The translations under genes were made by a program, and so were the position numbers. Below the pieces are notes generated by a model. It ran no database searches and was not told the DNA's origin. It was given only the letters and a program-made list of their open reading frames with translations. From Agarivorans sp. Toyoura001 (lineage in GTDB: Bacteria; Pseudomonadota; Gammaproteobacteria; Enterobacterales; Celerinatantimonadaceae): a DNA stretch of 64,000 nucleotides. The stretch is from NCBI RefSeq assembly GCF_005405585.1, contig NZ_BJEQ01000005.1, positions 124,001 through 188,000 of the forward strand. The letters run 5' to 3'. Below, in pieces: positions 25,511 through 36,744 of this stretch. Within the stretch, counting starts at the first letter, position 1. Each line of letters opens with the position of its first letter.

Positions 25511-27280
25511 TTAATATGTACGAACTTTAGGTTCAAAAGCTTCACGCAGGTTTGGTGACATGTTCACCTCACGACGCCCCATAGTTTCAGTAGCTGGATC
25601 GAATAGCGAGTGGCATAACCACTGTGCATCGTCGCGCTCTGGGAAGTCGAAGCGGCTATGCGCACCACGGCTTTCAGTTCTGAAGTTTGCAGCGTGAGCC
25701 GTTGCAATAGCGGTAGCCATTAAGTTATCTAACTCGAGGCATTCAACACGCTGGGTATTAAAGTCAGTTGATTTGTCATCAAGGCGAGCATTTTCTAAGC
25801 GCTTACGAATAACCTGTAACTCTTCTAAGCCTTGAGCCATAGACTCCCCTTCGCGGAATACTGAGAAGTTAAGTTGCATACACTGCTGCAAGTCTTTACG
25901 GATTTGCACTGGGTCTTCACCGTCAGACGTTGAATTTTCCCAACGATTGTATCGCGCCATCGCTGCTGCTAACTCTTCTTCGGTAGCGTCTGCCATGTTG
26001 ATGTCATCGCTTAAGTATTCACCTAAGAACTTACCTGCTGCGCGGCCAAACACCACCAAATCAAGCAGTGAGTTACCACCTAAGCGGTTTGCTCCGTGTA
26101 CCGATACACAGGCAATTTCACCTACCGCAAACAAGCCATTGATGATTTTATCTTCACCGTTCTCGTCTTTAGTAATAGCTTGGCCATTTACATTACAAGG
26201 CACGCCACCCATTTGGTAGTGACAAGTAGGAATCACCGGAATAGGCTCTTTTACTGGATCAACGTGAGCAAAGGTACGAGATAATTCACAAATACCCGGT
26301 AAACGGCTTTCTAATACTTCTTCACCAAGGTGATCAAGTTTTAGTTTAAGGTGTGGACCCCATGGGCCGTCACAGCCTCGGCCTTCACGAATTTCTGTCA
26401 TCATCGAGCGAGCAACAACATCACGGCCGGCTAAGTCTTTAGCATTTGGCGCGTAACGCTCCATAAAGCGTTCACCGTCTTTATTAAGAAGGTAACCACC
26501 TTCACCACGACAACCTTCGGTAACCAGTACTCCAGCACCAGCAATACCCGTTGGGTGGAATTGCCACATCTCCATATCTTGGATTGGTACGCCAGCACGT
26601 AACGCCATGCCAACACCGTCGCCAGTATTAATGTGTGCATTGGTAGTAGAAGCAAAAATACGCCCTGCTCCACCCGTTGCTAAAACCGTCGCTTTTGCTT
26701 TGAAATAAACCACTTCGCCGCTATCGATATCCATGGCGGTACAACCAACCACTTCACCTTCAGCATTTTTCACTAAGTCTAAGGCATACCATTCAGAGAA
26801 AATGGTGGTCTTTTTCTTAACGTTTTGTTGATAAAGCGTATGTAACAAAGCATGACCGGTTCGGTCGGCTGCAGCCGCAGTACGTGCTGCCTGCTCGCCG
26901 CCAAACTCTTTAGATTGACCACCAAATGGTCGTTGGTAGATAGAACCGTCTTCGAATCGAGAAAAGGGTAATCCCATCTTCTCTAGCTCAATAATGACCT
27001 CTGGGCCTACATTACACATATATTCAATGGCATCTTGGTCACCAATGTAGTCAGACCCTTTAACGGTATCGTACATGTGCCATTGCCAGTTATCTTTGTG
27101 AGAGTTACCTAAAGCAACCGTAATACCACCCTGGGCAGATACGGTGTGAGAGCGAGTAGGAAACACTTTAGATATAAGGGCACAAGACTTGCCCTCTTCA
27201 GAAATTTGTAGAGCAGCGCGCATACCCGCACCGCCTGCGCCGATAACTACGGCATCGAATTCTCGAATAGAAATTGCCAC
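25511..27280 (-). CDS. sdhA: Succinate dehydrogenase flavoprotein subunit
   Basis: The FAD-containing catalytic subunit oxidises succinate to fumarate. The dinucleotide-binding [15 protein letters not shown], the covalent-FAD region SHTVSAQGG, the active-site [21 protein letters not shown] and [18 protein letters not shown] are present; length is about 589 residues. The frame opens upstream at 27295, but GTG 27280 lies after GGGGGTAAG, five bases past the sdhD stop, and gives [11 protein letters not shown], matching the usual N-terminus. Part of sdhCDAB. Confidence 0.97.
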   Translation of the reverse strand: MAISIREFDAVVIGAGGAGMRAALQISEEGKSCALISKVFPTRSHTVSAQGGITVALGNSHKDNWQWHMYDTVKGSDYIGDQDAIEYMCNVGPEVIIELEKMGLPFSRFEDGSIYQRPFGGQSKEFGGEQAARTAAAADRTGHALLHTLYQQNVKKKTTIFSEWYALDLVKNAEGEVVGCTAMDIDSGEVVYFKAKATVLATGGAGRIFASTTNAHINTGDGVGMALRAGVPIQDMEMWQFHPTGIAGAGVLVTEGCRGEGGYLLNKDGERFMERYAPNAKDLAGRDVVARSMMTEIREGRGCDGPWGPHLKLKLDHLGEEVLESRLPGICELSRTFAHVDPVKEPIPVIPTCHYQMGGVPCNVNGQAITKDENGEDKIINGLFAVGEIACVSVHGANRLGGNSLLDLVVFGRAAGKFLGEYLSDDINMADATEEELAAAMARYNRWENSTSDGEDPVQIRKDLQQCMQLNFSVFREGESMAQGLEELQVIRKRLENARLDDKSTDFNTQRVECLELDNLMATAIATAHAANFRTESRGAHSRFDFPERDDAQWLCHSLFDPATETMGRREVNMSPNLREAFEPKVRTY

Positions 27281-27285
27281 TCGAC

Positions 27286-27627
27286 TTACCCCCAAATAAT
27301 AAACAAGCCACTAGCGACATATACAAGCGCTAGAACTGTTAAAGAAAACTGTAAACCTAAACGCAATGACGTGCATTTAACGTAGTCGGTTAATACCTGC
27401 CATAAGCCAATCCATGCGTGTATCAACATCGAGAACAGCGCAAGCAAGGTAAACACTTTGGTTGGAAGCCAAGCGAAGAATCCACTCCAAGACTGATATG
27501 TCACATCGTTAAATGCGAAGAAGCCTAACAAGTAGATTGTATATAAAGTTAAGATAATGGCGGTTGCGCGAATGAGCAAATAGTCATGTACGCCGCTACG
27601 GCCAAAAGTTGCAGCATTAGTTACCAT
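27286..27627 (-). CDS. sdhD: Succinate dehydrogenase membrane anchor subunit
   Basis: This 113-residue integral membrane protein has three hydrophobic helices (about 17-37, 57-77, 89-108) and the haem/quinone-side [17 protein letters not shown], typical of SdhD. With SdhC it anchors complex II, binds haem b and forms the quinone site in the inner membrane. It overlaps the end of sdhC by seven bases and directly precedes sdhA. Confidence 0.95.
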   Translation of the reverse strand: MVTNAATFGRSGVHDYLLIRATAIILTLYTIYLLGFFAFNDVTYQSWSGFFAWLPTKVFTLLALFSMLIHAWIGLWQVLTDYVKCTSLRLGLQFSLTVLALVYVASGLFIIWG

Positions 27628-27998
27628 ACGATTACTCCCATTAGTACTGCGAGTACAGCAGTGATAATGAATGAGATTTTAGCGCTAGATGAGGCACTAT
27701 CTAGCTCTTCCCAATAGCCCATGTCCTGAATCAAGTGACGTATTCCGCCAACTATGTGATACATCAACGCAGTAAGGCTGGCCCAAATGATTAACTTAAC
27801 CAAGAAGTTATCCATAATAGACTGCACATTTGCAAAACCTTCTGCTGATTGAAGGGATTCAGCAAGTAGGCCAAGCAAAATAGCCAAGGCGAAAAATGTA
27901 ATCACACCGGAAACACGATGCAAGATGGATGCAATAGCGGTAATGGGAAATCTGATGGTTTGTAGGTCGAGGTTTACTGGTCTTTGTTTTGTTTTCAC
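27621..27998 (-). CDS. sdhC: Succinate dehydrogenase cytochrome b556 subunit
   Basis: The 125-residue SdhC has the family's N-terminus ([20 protein letters not shown]), the HRVSG motif and the haem-ligand region [19 protein letters not shown], with three membrane helices. GTG 27998 gives [12 protein letters not shown], close to E. coli SdhC; the longer open frame to 28064 adds a non-homologous segment, so I reject it. It is first of sdhCDAB and divergent from gltA. Confidence 0.95.
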   Translation of the reverse strand: MKTKQRPVNLDLQTIRFPITAIASILHRVSGVITFFALAILLGLLAESLQSAEGFANVQSIMDNFLVKLIIWASLTALMYHIVGGIRHLIQDMGYWEELDSASSSAKISFIITAVLAVLMGVIVW

Positions 27999-28400
27999 GA
28001 TTCTCTGCCCACTCAGGTCCTTGAGTATTATTATGATTATAAAGTGAAGCTCTGGACAGGGCATCGAGTTGCGATAATGTTAATTTTGTGAACTTAAGGC
28101 CATAAACTAGACTAAAGTCTAAAAACTACCATTTATATTGCGCAAAAAATGCTCGGACTAGCGCTATACTTCGAGCAAAGTATAACGCCCACATTATACA
28201 AATACAATTAACATTTCCTTCATTTAGCTAATTTAGCGCAACGAAACAGCCAACTTAAATCGAAAAATTAACATTAACGCTATAAGTCACCATAAATCAC
28301 AACCAAGGCTAATTGACATTTGGTCTAATGTTGGGTCAGAATGTGCTGCGCTTTGTATCCAAAATAACAATACAATTAGAACAAGCAAGGGAGACGTGCT
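27999..28400. promoter_or_regulatory. sdhC-gltA divergent control region
   Basis: About 400 bases, A/T-rich, separate the two TCA units. A TTGACA at 28313-28318 on the gltA side has a poor -10 candidate (TCAGAA) at 17 bases. A ribosome site GGGAGA lies before the gltA ATG. In related bacteria this region is the target of ArcA, CRP and other global regulators; I could not pick out a clear binding site by eye. No other gene is seen. Confidence 0.5.
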
Positions 28401-29672
28401 ATGGCTGACAATAAAGCCACCCTAACGCTGCCAGGCCAAGAGGCATATGATTTGCCTATAATGTCTGGTACAGCGGGACATGACGTAATTGATGTTCGAA
28501 CTCTAGGTAAAAAAGGGTATTTTACCTTTGATCCAGGTTTCTTAGCGACCGCTTCATGTGAATCAAAAATCACCTATATTGATGGTGAACAAGGTATTTT
28601 GTTACACCGAGGTTACTCAATTGAGGACCTAGCAAAACATGCTGATTACCTTGAAGTTTGTTATATTCTTTTGTTCGGCGAGCGACCAAACGTTGAACAA
28701 TACGAGAAATTTAAAACAACTGTTACACGCCACACCATGGTGCACGAACAGTTAATCCACTTTTTCCAAGGTTTCCGTCGTGATTCGCACCCTATGGCGA
28801 TCATGGTGGGTGTAGTTGGTGCTTTGTCTGCTTTCTACCACGACTCGATGGATATTTCTAACGAGCGTCACCGCGAAATAGCGGCTTACCGCTTAATCTC
28901 CAAGATGCCAACGCTTGCAGCCATGAGCTACAAGTATTCTGCTGGCCAACCGTTCGTTTACCCTCGTAACGATTTAAGCTATGCAGCAAACTTCTTGAAT
29001 ATGATGTTCTCGGTACCTACTGAAGAATATAAGGTAAGCCCAGTTGTAGAACGCGCTATGGATCGCATCTTTACTTTGCATGCAGACCACGAGCAGAACG
29101 CTTCTACTTCTACAGTACGCTTAGCAGGTTCATCAGGTGCTAACCCATTTGCGTGTATCGCTGCTGGTATTGCCTGTTTGTGGGGTCCTGCTCACGGTGG
29201 TGCCAACGAAGCATGTCTAACTATGTTAGAAGAAATTGGCTCGGTAGACCGTATTCCAGAGTTTATTGAACGCGCTAAAGACAAAGATGACCCATTCCGC
29301 CTAATGGGCTTTGGACATCGCGTTTACAAAAACTACGATCCACGCGCTACTGTAATGCGTGAAAGCTGTCATGAAGTACTCAACGAGCTAAACATTGACG
29401 ATCCATTATTGGATGTTGCAATGGAACTAGAACGTATAGCCCTTTCTGACCCGTACTTTAAAGAGAAGAAATTGTTCCCTAACGTAGATTTCTACTCTGG
29501 TATCGTGCTTAAAGCTATCGGTATCCCAGTAAGTATGTTCACGGTAATCTTCGCGCTATCTCGCACAGTAGGTTGGATTGCTCACTGGAAAGAAATGATG
29601 GAAGAGTCGACTCAGCGAATTGGTCGTCCACGTCAGCTTTACACTGGTGAACCACACCGCCCGTTCAAGTAA
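28401..29672 (+). CDS. gltA: Citrate synthase (type II)
   Basis: The 423-residue hexameric-type citrate synthase condenses acetyl-CoA and oxaloacetate. Family landmarks are [48 protein letters not shown] (cut here only as landmarks: [20 protein letters not shown]), [10 protein letters not shown] with a catalytic His, the [19 protein letters not shown] motif with the second His, and [13 protein letters not shown] with the catalytic Asp nearby. A ribosome site GGGAG precedes ATG 28401. It ends in a strong terminator. Confidence 0.98.
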   Translation: MADNKATLTLPGQEAYDLPIMSGTAGHDVIDVRTLGKKGYFTFDPGFLATASCESKITYIDGEQGILLHRGYSIEDLAKHADYLEVCYILLFGERPNVEQYEKFKTTVTRHTMVHEQLIHFFQGFRRDSHPMAIMVGVVGALSAFYHDSMDISNERHREIAAYRLISKMPTLAAMSYKYSAGQPFVYPRNDLSYAANFLNMMFSVPTEEYKVSPVVERAMDRIFTLHADHEQNASTSTVRLAGSSGANPFACIAAGIACLWGPAHGGANEACLTMLEEIGSVDRIPEFIERAKDKDDPFRLMGFGHRVYKNYDPRATVMRESCHEVLNELNIDDPLLDVAMELERIALSDPYFKEKKLFPNVDFYSGIVLKAIGIPVSMFTVIFALSRTVGWIAHWKEMMEESTQRIGRPRQLYTGEPHRPFK

Positions 29673-29695
29673 ATCTTATTTGCTGAGCGCTAAAC

Positions 29696-29727
29696 AAAAA
29701 ATCCGAAACTTAGGTTTCGGATTTTTT
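29696..29727 (+). terminator. gltA terminator
   Basis: ATCCGAAAC-TTAG-GTTTCGGAT, a 9-bp stem with flanking A-run and T-run, lies 24 bases after gltA; it can also act for the convergent DUF2947 gene. Confidence 0.92.
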
Positions 29728-29742
29728 TATCTTTCGATTTAG

Positions 29743-30219
29743 TTAACTAGGCTTGTTACCGTATTGATAACTGCCATTGGCAAGAAATTGCGCGACTTCA
29801 CTACGCTTTTTAGCCATCAACAATGCACCATCGTCCATAAACAGAAAGTTCTTCCAGCATCGCTTAAACACCGCCCAGGTCGTTTCAATTACATTGTGTT
29901 GGTCGTTACAGTAATAAACCACCGTATTATCTTGCCACTGTAGGTGTTCTAACAGTTCTTCCGGCAAGGTAAGTTGATCGCTATCCCAAACATCTTCCCA
30001 ATTACCTTGCTCAGTCCAAGTATCCATATTAAAAGCCCAATCTCCTTTTCTAAAAAAGTCTGGGTGATCTACTTGTTTGCTGACGGATTCTTTCCAAAGT
30101 AACGTAGCGCGAGTGTCAGTCATTGGTTTTATTAGGCTGGAGTCTGCCTCACTCACGGGTAAATCAGCACGTTTAAAGATCCATGCTTTTTTATGCTCAC
30201 TTAAAGGAATGTAATTCAT
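29743..30219 (-). CDS. DUF2947 family protein
   Basis: A soluble 158-residue protein with the DUF2947 pattern I recall from Vibrio and relatives: MNYIPLSEHKKAWIFKRADLP, LIKPMTDTRATLLWKESVS, FFRKGDWAFNMDTWTE and NVIETTWAVFKRCWKNFLF. The family is rich in Trp and has no assigned function. There is no signal peptide. It lies just downstream of kdsB, 32 bases away, and could be read from the msbA-lpxK-ycaR-kdsB transcript. Confidence 0.8.
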   Translation of the reverse strand: MNYIPLSEHKKAWIFKRADLPVSEADSSLIKPMTDTRATLLWKESVSKQVDHPDFFRKGDWAFNMDTWTEQGNWEDVWDSDQLTLPEELLEHLQWQDNTVVYYCNDQHNVIETTWAVFKRCWKNFLFMDDGALLMAKKRSEVAQFLANGSYQYGNKPS

Positions 30220-30251
30220 ACGTTCTCTGGTTACTTACCATTATAAAAAGG

Positions 30252-30986
30252 CTAATTAAAAAGGGCTCTGATTTTCTCTAGATCTTCGGGTGTATCCACG
30301 CCATGCGCAGGTGTTTCTATCGCTTGAGCCATTTTTATTTTGTATCCATGCCAAAGCACTCGCAGTTGCTCTAGCTTCTCTATTTTTTCAATAGGAGAAG
30401 GACTTAACTGCAAATATTCGCCGACAAAATGACAACGGTATGCGTAAATACCGATATGGCGAGAGTAAAGCTCACTGCGCCAACCACCATCACGCTCGTG
30501 TGGCACGGCCGAGCGACTAAAATACAAGGCGTGGTCATCTTTATCACACACCACTTTCACCACGTTAGGATCATGAATATCTGTATCATCGGTAATAGGC
30601 ACCGATAAACTCGCCATCTTCACTTCTGGCGCTTTATCTAATAAACCTGCAACCTGACTAATCACCGCTGGAGGAATAAGCGGTTCATCGCCTTGTACGT
30701 TTACCACAATGGTATCGTCGGCAAAATTTAGCCGCTCACATACTTCAGCCAAACGTTCAGTGCCGGACTCATGAGTATCAGCGGTTAAAATCACCTCTGC
30801 GTTAAAGCTGTTAGCAACCTCAACAATGCGCTGATCATCAGTAGCAATCACTACTCGTTCAGCCCCCGACTTACACGCTTGTTGGTACACCCTTTCAATC
30901 ATGGTTTTACCTGCAATATCTTGTAAGGGCTTTGCTGGTAAACGCGTAGATTGATAACGCGCCGGTATAACTACCACAAACTTCAT
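30252..30986 (-). CDS. kdsB: CMP-KDO synthetase
   Basis: 3-deoxy-manno-octulosonate cytidylyltransferase activates KDO with CTP for lipid A-core assembly. The 244-residue product has the CTP-binding N-terminus [36 protein letters not shown] (metal and substrate binding) and [14 protein letters not shown]. Its start overlaps the ycaR stop (ATGA), so they are coupled in an LPS-biosynthesis operon with lpxK and msbA. Confidence 0.97.
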   Translation of the reverse strand: MKFVVVIPARYQSTRLPAKPLQDIAGKTMIERVYQQACKSGAERVVIATDDQRIVEVANSFNAEVILTADTHESGTERLAEVCERLNFADDTIVVNVQGDEPLIPPAVISQVAGLLDKAPEVKMASLSVPITDDTDIHDPNVVKVVCDKDDHALYFSRSAVPHERDGGWRSELYSRHIGIYAYRCHFVGEYLQLSPSPIEKIEKLEQLRVLWHGYKIKMAQAIETPAHGVDTPEDLEKIRALFN

Positions 30987-31171
30987 TGCGGTAACTCATT
31001 GGCTGACATTTCACGTGCTTCGTTGACCAACAAAACAGGAATAGCATCTTTCACTGGATAAGCTAAACGGTCAAATTTACACACCAGTTCGTTGTTAGGT
31101 TTATCGAAATGCAACTTACCTTTACATAGAGGGCAAGCCACAATTTCTAATAGGTTATGTTCTACTGACAT
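30983..31171 (-). CDS. ycaR: Trm112-family protein YcaR
   Basis: This 62-residue protein closely follows E. coli YcaR ([35 protein letters not shown]) and belongs to the Trm112/UPF0434 family, small zinc-ribbon-like proteins that may act as activators of partner enzymes. Only the first CPLC pair and one further Cys are seen. It overlaps lpxK by 17 bases and kdsB by 4, the same position as in E. coli. Confidence 0.93.
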   Translation of the reverse strand: MSVEHNLLEIVACPLCKGKLHFDKPNNELVCKFDRLAYPVKDAIPVLLVNEAREMSANELPQ

Positions 31172-32141
31172 GAGATTTTTCCTGTAATAAAGAGAAGAAC
31201 TGTTGATAAAACTGCTCTGGCAACACGCTATCTACGGGTAAATAATACCAATTAGTGCCGGCACTATCGCGATATTTTATGGCATCTTTCTCTGTCATAA
31301 TCACGCTTTTATCAAGCAATTCTTTATGTTGTTCTTGGCTTAGGGGCCGGTGATCTTCTAAGTTAATTCGTTGTTTAACTGAAAAACCCAAGTATTCAAG
31401 AGAATCAAAAAAGCGCTCAGGATTACCTATCCCTGCAAAGGCTGCATCAAAATGTTTATCACTTTGAATATCGCCACTGCCCTTAACGACTTTCAGCGCA
31501 TTAGGTTGCAATTGCAATAGATGGCTTTCAGGTGAATAACTAGGTTGCCCATTACTCACGATTAGATCTACATCGCTTAAACGGCTTGCGGGCTCTCTCA
31601 GCGGCCCTGCGGGTAAACAAAAGCCATTTCCGAGTCGGCGTTGCGAATCGATCACGGCAATTTCTATATCGCGCTGTAAAGCATAATGTTGCATGCCATC
31701 ATCACAAATGATGAGGTCGACACCTTGTTCAACAATACTTTTACAGGCTTGGCTACGATTAGGATCCACCACAACAGGGCATTGAGTTCGTAGGTGAATC
31801 AGTAAAGGTTCATCACCGCATTCTGCCGCTGCGCTAAATTCAGTCACATTGTAGGGATAATTTTTGGCAGTACCGCCATATCCGCGGCTCACTACGCCGG
31901 GCTTAAACCCACGTTCTTGAGCTGCTTTGACTAAGGCTAGAACAACCGGTGTTTTACCATTCCCGCCAACACTAATATTACCTACTATCGCCACGGGTAC
32001 AGGCGGTCTGTAACTCGCCACCCAGCCTCGATTAAAGGCTAAACGCCGAACAATCGTTACTAAACGAAACAGATAACTAAGCGGCAGTAATAAAAGTAAT
32101 TTTCCTTTATGCTGCCGCGCGTGTTGATACCAAAAGGTCAC
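31155..32141 (-). CDS. lpxK: Tetraacyldisaccharide 4'-kinase
   Basis: LpxK phosphorylates the 4' position of the lipid A disaccharide at the inner membrane. The 328-residue protein has an N-terminal membrane-associated helix, a Walker [15 protein letters not shown] at about 53-66, RGYGG, and [20 protein letters not shown] (Walker B-like). It follows msbA with a one-base overlap and precedes ycaR, as in E. coli. Confidence 0.96.
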   Translation of the reverse strand: MTFWYQHARQHKGKLLLLLPLSYLFRLVTIVRRLAFNRGWVASYRPPVPVAIVGNISVGGNGKTPVVLALVKAAQERGFKPGVVSRGYGGTAKNYPYNVTEFSAAAECGDEPLLIHLRTQCPVVVDPNRSQACKSIVEQGVDLIICDDGMQHYALQRDIEIAVIDSQRRLGNGFCLPAGPLREPASRLSDVDLIVSNGQPSYSPESHLLQLQPNALKVVKGSGDIQSDKHFDAAFAGIGNPERFFDSLEYLGFSVKQRINLEDHRPLSQEQHKELLDKSVIMTEKDAIKYRDSAGTNWYYLPVDSVLPEQFYQQFFSLLQEKSHVSRT

Positions 32142-33889
32142 TATTTTTCGCCAAATTGAATTTGGTGTAATTGGTGATAAGTTCCTTTGTGAGCCATTAG
32201 CTCAGCATGACTACCTTGCTCTACAATCACTCCTTCATCCAGTACAACGATAACGTCTGCACTTTCAATGGTTGAAAGTCGATGAGCAATCACAATTGCG
32301 GTTCTGTCTGAACATACTCTATCTATCGCTTCTTGAATTTTACGTTCTGATTCCGTATCCAAAGCTGAAGTCGCTTCATCTAAAATCAGCACAGGTGAAT
32401 CTTTTAACAATGCGCGTGCAATGGCGATCCGTTGTCTCTGACCACCCGATAACATCACACCTTTCTCACCAATAATAGTATCAAAGCCGTCTTCAAACTT
32501 ATCAACAAAACTGGTCACGTTAGCCATTTCAGCAACTCGCTCAATGTCTTCTCGGCTTGCGTCTTCTTTGGCATAGCCAATATTGTCGGCGATAGTGCCA
32601 CTGAACAAGTGTACCGTTTGAGACACTTGGGCAAACTGCTCACGCAAATTAGCGAGTTTGTAGTCTTGAATGGGTCTGTCGTCTAACAACACAGAGCCTT
32701 GCTGAACTTCATAAAACTTGGGTAACAAGCTGGCAATAGTGGTTTTACCACTACCTGAGCGCCCCACTAACGCCACCGTTTGCCCCTCATCAATGGTTAA
32801 ATTAATGCCTTTAAGCACTAATTCATTTTTGGTTGGGTAGGTAAACTGCACATCTTTTAGAACGACTTTACCTTGAGCTCTCGGCGTTTCGAAAGTGCCT
32901 TTATCATTTTCAGGATCCATGTCCAGCACTGAGAACAAGCTTGTACAAGCGGCCATTGCACGTTGTACATCGTTATTTAGTTGAGTGATCACGCGAAGCG
33001 GTTTTAGTAACATCATCATTGACGTAACAATAATGGTAAAAGTACCCGGCGTAAGCTCTTGTACTAGCTCTGGAGAAGATGCTGCAAACAACACTACAGA
33101 TAAGCCAATAGACGCAATAAATTGCACTGCAGGGTTAGCAATTGCACTTACCGTTGCCATTTTCATCTGCTGACGTCGAATCATATTACTGGCACTGTTA
33201 AAGCGCTCTTCTTCTTTTGGCTGACCACCAAAAGATAGAATTTCACGATGTCCGTTCAACATTTGTTCACTAGTTGTAGTGACATTCCCTACCGCATGTT
33301 GCAAATGAGTACTAATTTTACGGAAACGACGGCTCACCAAGCTAATAGCAAAACCAACCGGAGGGCCAATAACAAAGAAGATCAATGACAATTGCCAGCT
33401 GTTATAGAACATCAAGCACAGCAAGCCAATGATAGTGGCGCTTTCGCGAACTAAGTTCACTAAACTAGCGGTAGCTGCAGTACTCACCTGGTTAGAATCA
33501 TAGGTGATTTTTGACAATAAGGTGCCGGTTGGGTTTTTATCAAAAAACGACACTGGCATTAACATCAGGTGGTTAAATATTTGCCGTTGGATTTTCATCA
33601 CAAGGTGACCACCTACCCAAGACATCCCGTAACTACTAGCAAATCCGCATATACCGCGCAATAACACAATCCCCAAGATGAAGATCGGCATATAAGTCAT
33701 AATGTCGGGGTTTTTCCCCGACAAGCCTTCATCGATAAGAGGCTTAATTGAATACACAAATAGCGTATCAACCGCACCGTAACCAATCATGCCTATAATT
33801 GCGACAATCAGGCCAATTTTGCGATCTTTTACGTAGCTTAATAAGCGGATATAGTTCGCTTTTGTATCAGTAGCTGTTTCTGGAATCAT
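32141..33889 (-). CDS. msbA: Lipid A export ATP-binding/permease protein MsbA
   Basis: The 582-residue ABC half-transporter flips lipid A-core across the inner membrane. Six membrane helices occupy the first ~310 residues; the ATPase has Walker A VGRSGSGKTT, the signature LSGGQRQRIAIARAL and Walker B VLILDEATSALDTES with the H-loop IAHRLST. It is the first gene before lpxK, ycaR and kdsB; comEC lies upstream with a 56-base gap. Confidence 0.97.
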   Translation of the reverse strand: MIPETATDTKANYIRLLSYVKDRKIGLIVAIIGMIGYGAVDTLFVYSIKPLIDEGLSGKNPDIMTYMPIFILGIVLLRGICGFASSYGMSWVGGHLVMKIQRQIFNHLMLMPVSFFDKNPTGTLLSKITYDSNQVSTAATASLVNLVRESATIIGLLCLMFYNSWQLSLIFFVIGPPVGFAISLVSRRFRKISTHLQHAVGNVTTTSEQMLNGHREILSFGGQPKEEERFNSASNMIRRQQMKMATVSAIANPAVQFIASIGLSVVLFAASSPELVQELTPGTFTIIVTSMMMLLKPLRVITQLNNDVQRAMAACTSLFSVLDMDPENDKGTFETPRAQGKVVLKDVQFTYPTKNELVLKGINLTIDEGQTVALVGRSGSGKTTIASLLPKFYEVQQGSVLLDDRPIQDYKLANLREQFAQVSQTVHLFSGTIADNIGYAKEDASREDIERVAEMANVTSFVDKFEDGFDTIIGEKGVMLSGGQRQRIAIARALLKDSPVLILDEATSALDTESERKIQEAIDRVCSDRTAIVIAHRLSTIESADVIVVLDEGVIVEQGSHAELMAHKGTYHQLHQIQFGEK

Positions 33890-33945
33890 AAGAACAGAGT
33901 TATTCCATCGGAAAAATTGCCTTAGTTTAGCGGTTTATAGAGAAA

Positions 33946-36162
33946 TCACCAACTGATGATTTGTTGGTACCATGGGCTTGAAGTGAGATAGCGCTGCTGA
34001 GTGACTTGGTATGAACGGTCACCAATTTCAAGATGAATCGCGCCGCCCTTTCCTGTAACAAACTGTTCACTGGCAGAATATCGCTCGGTAACTGATGTGT
34101 GAGGAAAACCAAAACGATTGTAAGCACCGCTGCTATGCATCACTATTTCGGGCTGTAATGCATTAATAAACCCGTTAGAAGATGAGCTGTTACTACCATG
34201 ATGCGGGCTCAGTAAAAAACTCACTTTAGTCAAGCCTTCCGCTAACAATTGTTGTTCAGCCATTTGTTCTATGTCTCCTGTCAGTAACAAGCTGTAGTTA
34301 CCATCGAAAATCCGCAAAGTGCATGAGCCGTTGTTTCCCTCACCTAAATTCGCCATACGAAATGTCAGCGCTAGCTCTCCCCATTTCATTTGCTCATTAC
34401 ATCGTTCATCTGGTAATCGTTTATCGCGGCCATAAAACCGTAACGCTTTAGGAAAAGCCTCTTCAAGTACACTCCTTCCTCCTGCATGATCGTTATCACC
34501 ATGACTGGTCACAATAGCTGTCACGTACTCAACACGTAAGTCTACCAATAGTGGCAAAATCACGCTTTCGGCATAAGAAAAACCACTTCTAAAACGCGGG
34601 CCACTATCAAAAATTAAAGCTTGATTGTTATGCTCAATAACAACAGCCAAACCTTGCCCAACATCCAATACATATACTTGCCAATTGAGGCTTCTAGGCC
34701 AAAATGAGTTGAACAAAGGAACTAACAGCAAAACGGTTAGATAAGCAATGGCAAAGCGCCGACCTACTGCACTCGCAGTTAACAACACACTAAACAACAA
34801 CACACACAAGCCCAATAAGGCAATGGGTGTTGTAAAGCTCACTGCTTGAAGACCGGCCAAAAAGTCTAAACCTCGAAACGACACTGCAAACAAATTATTG
34901 AGTAACTCTGCTAAATTCTCCACACTTGGAAAATCAAAAGAGAGCCCTAACATTAACAACAAGTTAAGCGGCACCAAAATCACACTAAATAACGGAACAG
35001 CGACGAGGTTTAGCAATAAAGCGCCACTCGGTAACTGACCAAACATAGCCACTTGAATCGGTAACATAGCAATACCAATCATCGCTTGAATAAGAACAAG
35101 CATCAGTAGCTTGTTACTAGGGCCTAGCCATAAACAAAGTAAAACCGATGATACCGCTGTATATGACAGCCAAAAACCGTTGCTATACAAACTAAACGGC
35201 CAAAGCAACAGAATGATAAAAGCGCTAACAACAATGCCAGAGGCTAAGTTACGCCTTTGGGTAGTTAAACCAAACACCAATAAACAGCCATACATCAACA
35301 AAGCTCGCATCATTGATAGCTGCCAATTTGCCAACCAGCAATAAATCAGGCAACACCCAAAACTCGCGATCAACGGACCACTAGCGTGAGGCATTCGAAT
35401 AACTAGCCCTATTAAACGAAACAGCCACCAAGACCACATTGCTGCAATGCCTAAATGCAAACCTGATAGAACAAATAAATGACCTAAACCAGATTGTTGA
35501 TACAGCGTTCGCCGCTCAGAATTCAATAAGCGTTTATCACCAACCATTAAGGCAAGTAGCTCTCCACCATATTTATAGCCACTTAATTGCCCCGCTAAGT
35601 TCGCCACCCAGCGCTCACGAAACGACACCTGTTCACCTAAGACTTGGTGCGAAACCAAACTACCCCGTCCCACCATTGACTTTGAAACGAGCCAACGAGC
35701 GTAATTGAATCCCGCAGGGTTAATACTGGCAAATACGGGTTTAAGTTTAGCGATAGCTTGAATCGATTGACCAGGCTGTAAGATTTGGCTTTGATTATTC
35801 TGAGGCGAATGGTACAAACTTAGCTTAGGCTTCCACCATGCTAAACTTGATCTAGTATCGAGTTGGTCAACTTGCAGCGTAACTTTTTGCCAGTATTGAT
35901 TATTATCAACTGCCAAGACCACGCCATGTATGCTAAAGTTGGCCGCTTTTTGTTGGATATCAACAATCCATGACTGATAATACAGCGCATGGCTGTTTAT
36001 CCAACACACGCCAAATATGAAGCCAGCAGCCCAGAGCTTTCTTTTCCAAAGTAAAGCCGCTAGTGCAACGTAGCTAACATATAGTAAAGGTAGGCTCAGT
36101 AAACTAGGCCAGATTAACGATGATGTCATTGCTAGCAAACTTGCTAGTAAAAAGACGTTCAT
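33946..36162 (-). CDS. comEC: ComEC/Rec2 DNA-uptake channel protein
   Basis: A 738-residue inner-membrane protein (E. coli YcaI). It has many hydrophobic helices, an N-terminal OB-like part, the competence core (SGLHLGIAAMWSWWLF, LMYGCLLVFGL) and a C-terminal metallo-beta-lactamase domain with SHGDNDHAGG and HHGSNSSSSNG. In competent bacteria it carries single-stranded DNA into the cytoplasm, and the beta-lactamase-like domain is thought to act as nuclease. The start at 36162 is 36 bases from that of the divergent DUF2062 gene, so the two share a promoter region. Confidence 0.93.
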   Translation of the reverse strand: MNVFLLASLLAMTSSLIWPSLLSLPLLYVSYVALAALLWKRKLWAAGFIFGVCWINSHALYYQSWIVDIQQKAANFSIHGVVLAVDNNQYWQKVTLQVDQLDTRSSLAWWKPKLSLYHSPQNNQSQILQPGQSIQAIAKLKPVFASINPAGFNYARWLVSKSMVGRGSLVSHQVLGEQVSFRERWVANLAGQLSGYKYGGELLALMVGDKRLLNSERRTLYQQSGLGHLFVLSGLHLGIAAMWSWWLFRLIGLVIRMPHASGPLIASFGCCLIYCWLANWQLSMMRALLMYGCLLVFGLTTQRRNLASGIVVSAFIILLLWPFSLYSNGFWLSYTAVSSVLLCLWLGPSNKLLMLVLIQAMIGIAMLPIQVAMFGQLPSGALLLNLVAVPLFSVILVPLNLLLMLGLSFDFPSVENLAELLNNLFAVSFRGLDFLAGLQAVSFTTPIALLGLCVLLFSVLLTASAVGRRFAIAYLTVLLLVPLFNSFWPRSLNWQVYVLDVGQGLAVVIEHNNQALIFDSGPRFRSGFSYAESVILPLLVDLRVEYVTAIVTSHGDNDHAGGRSVLEEAFPKALRFYGRDKRLPDERCNEQMKWGELALTFRMANLGEGNNGSCTLRIFDGNYSLLLTGDIEQMAEQQLLAEGLTKVSFLLSPHHGSNSSSSNGFINALQPEIVMHSSGAYNRFGFPHTSVTERYSASEQFVTGKGGAIHLEIGDRSYQVTQQRYLTSSPWYQQIISW

Positions 36163-36197
36163 ATGTCATAAGAAGTTTATTATCAATAACAAACTAT

Positions 36198-36701
36198 ATG
36201 CCAAAAAAGACGATACAACGATTTATTCCTAAAACAGAAGAGCTAAAAGCTAACAAACACCTTAAGTTTTTTGGTGACTGGTTGCACAACCCTAATTTGT
36301 GGCACCTTAATCGACGCTCTGCGGCTGGTGCCTTTGCAATTGGGCTATTTGTTGCTTTTATACCCTTACCGTCGCAAATGATTATTGCGGCAGCTTTAGC
36401 AATAATGTTTAAAGTAAATTTGCCGCTTTCAGTAGCATTAGTATGGATTTCGAATCCTTTTACTATTCCCGCTATTTTCTATTTTTGTTATATCGTAGGC
36501 ACTGGCATATTGGGACAACCCGTTGCTGATTATCATTTAGAATTATCATGGCATGGCTTAGAACATTTAATAGCGACCATAGGTCCGGCGTTCTTGTTAG
36601 GTAGTTTGGTCTGCGGTATTATCTTTTCAATACTTGGTTACTTTTCAATAAACGCACTGTGGCGATACTCCGTACGACGCCGTTACCGTAAACGTCGTTA
36701 A
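36198..36701 (+). CDS. DUF2062 membrane protein
   Basis: This 167-residue protein starts at ATG 36198, giving MPKKTIQRFIPK, the family start; the longer frame from 36120 overlaps the comEC start and is rejected. DUF2062 features are FGDWLHNPNLWHLNRRSAAGAFAIGLFVAFIPLPSQM, then LVWISNPFTIPAIFYF and two more membrane segments. The C-terminus is very basic (RRRYRKRR). Function is unknown; the family often neighbours comEC. A good terminator follows. Confidence 0.88.
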   Translation: MPKKTIQRFIPKTEELKANKHLKFFGDWLHNPNLWHLNRRSAAGAFAIGLFVAFIPLPSQMIIAAALAIMFKVNLPLSVALVWISNPFTIPAIFYFCYIVGTGILGQPVADYHLELSWHGLEHLIATIGPAFLLGSLVCGIIFSILGYFSINALWRYSVRRRYRKRR

Positions 36702-36703
36702 TA

Positions 36704-36731
36704 AAAAAGGAGCTTAATCGCTCCTTTTTTG
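36704..36731 (+). terminator. Terminator after the DUF2062 gene
   Basis: AAAAAAGGAGC-TTAATC-GCTCCTTTTTT has a stem and runs on both sides; it serves the DUF2062 gene and the convergent lolE. Confidence 0.88.
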
Positions 36732-36744
36732 CATCTGCATTGCC

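Noticed and set aside
36120-36197. N-terminal extension of the DUF2062 protein
   Set aside because: It overlaps the comEC start region and precedes the conserved family N-terminus at MPKKTIQRF.
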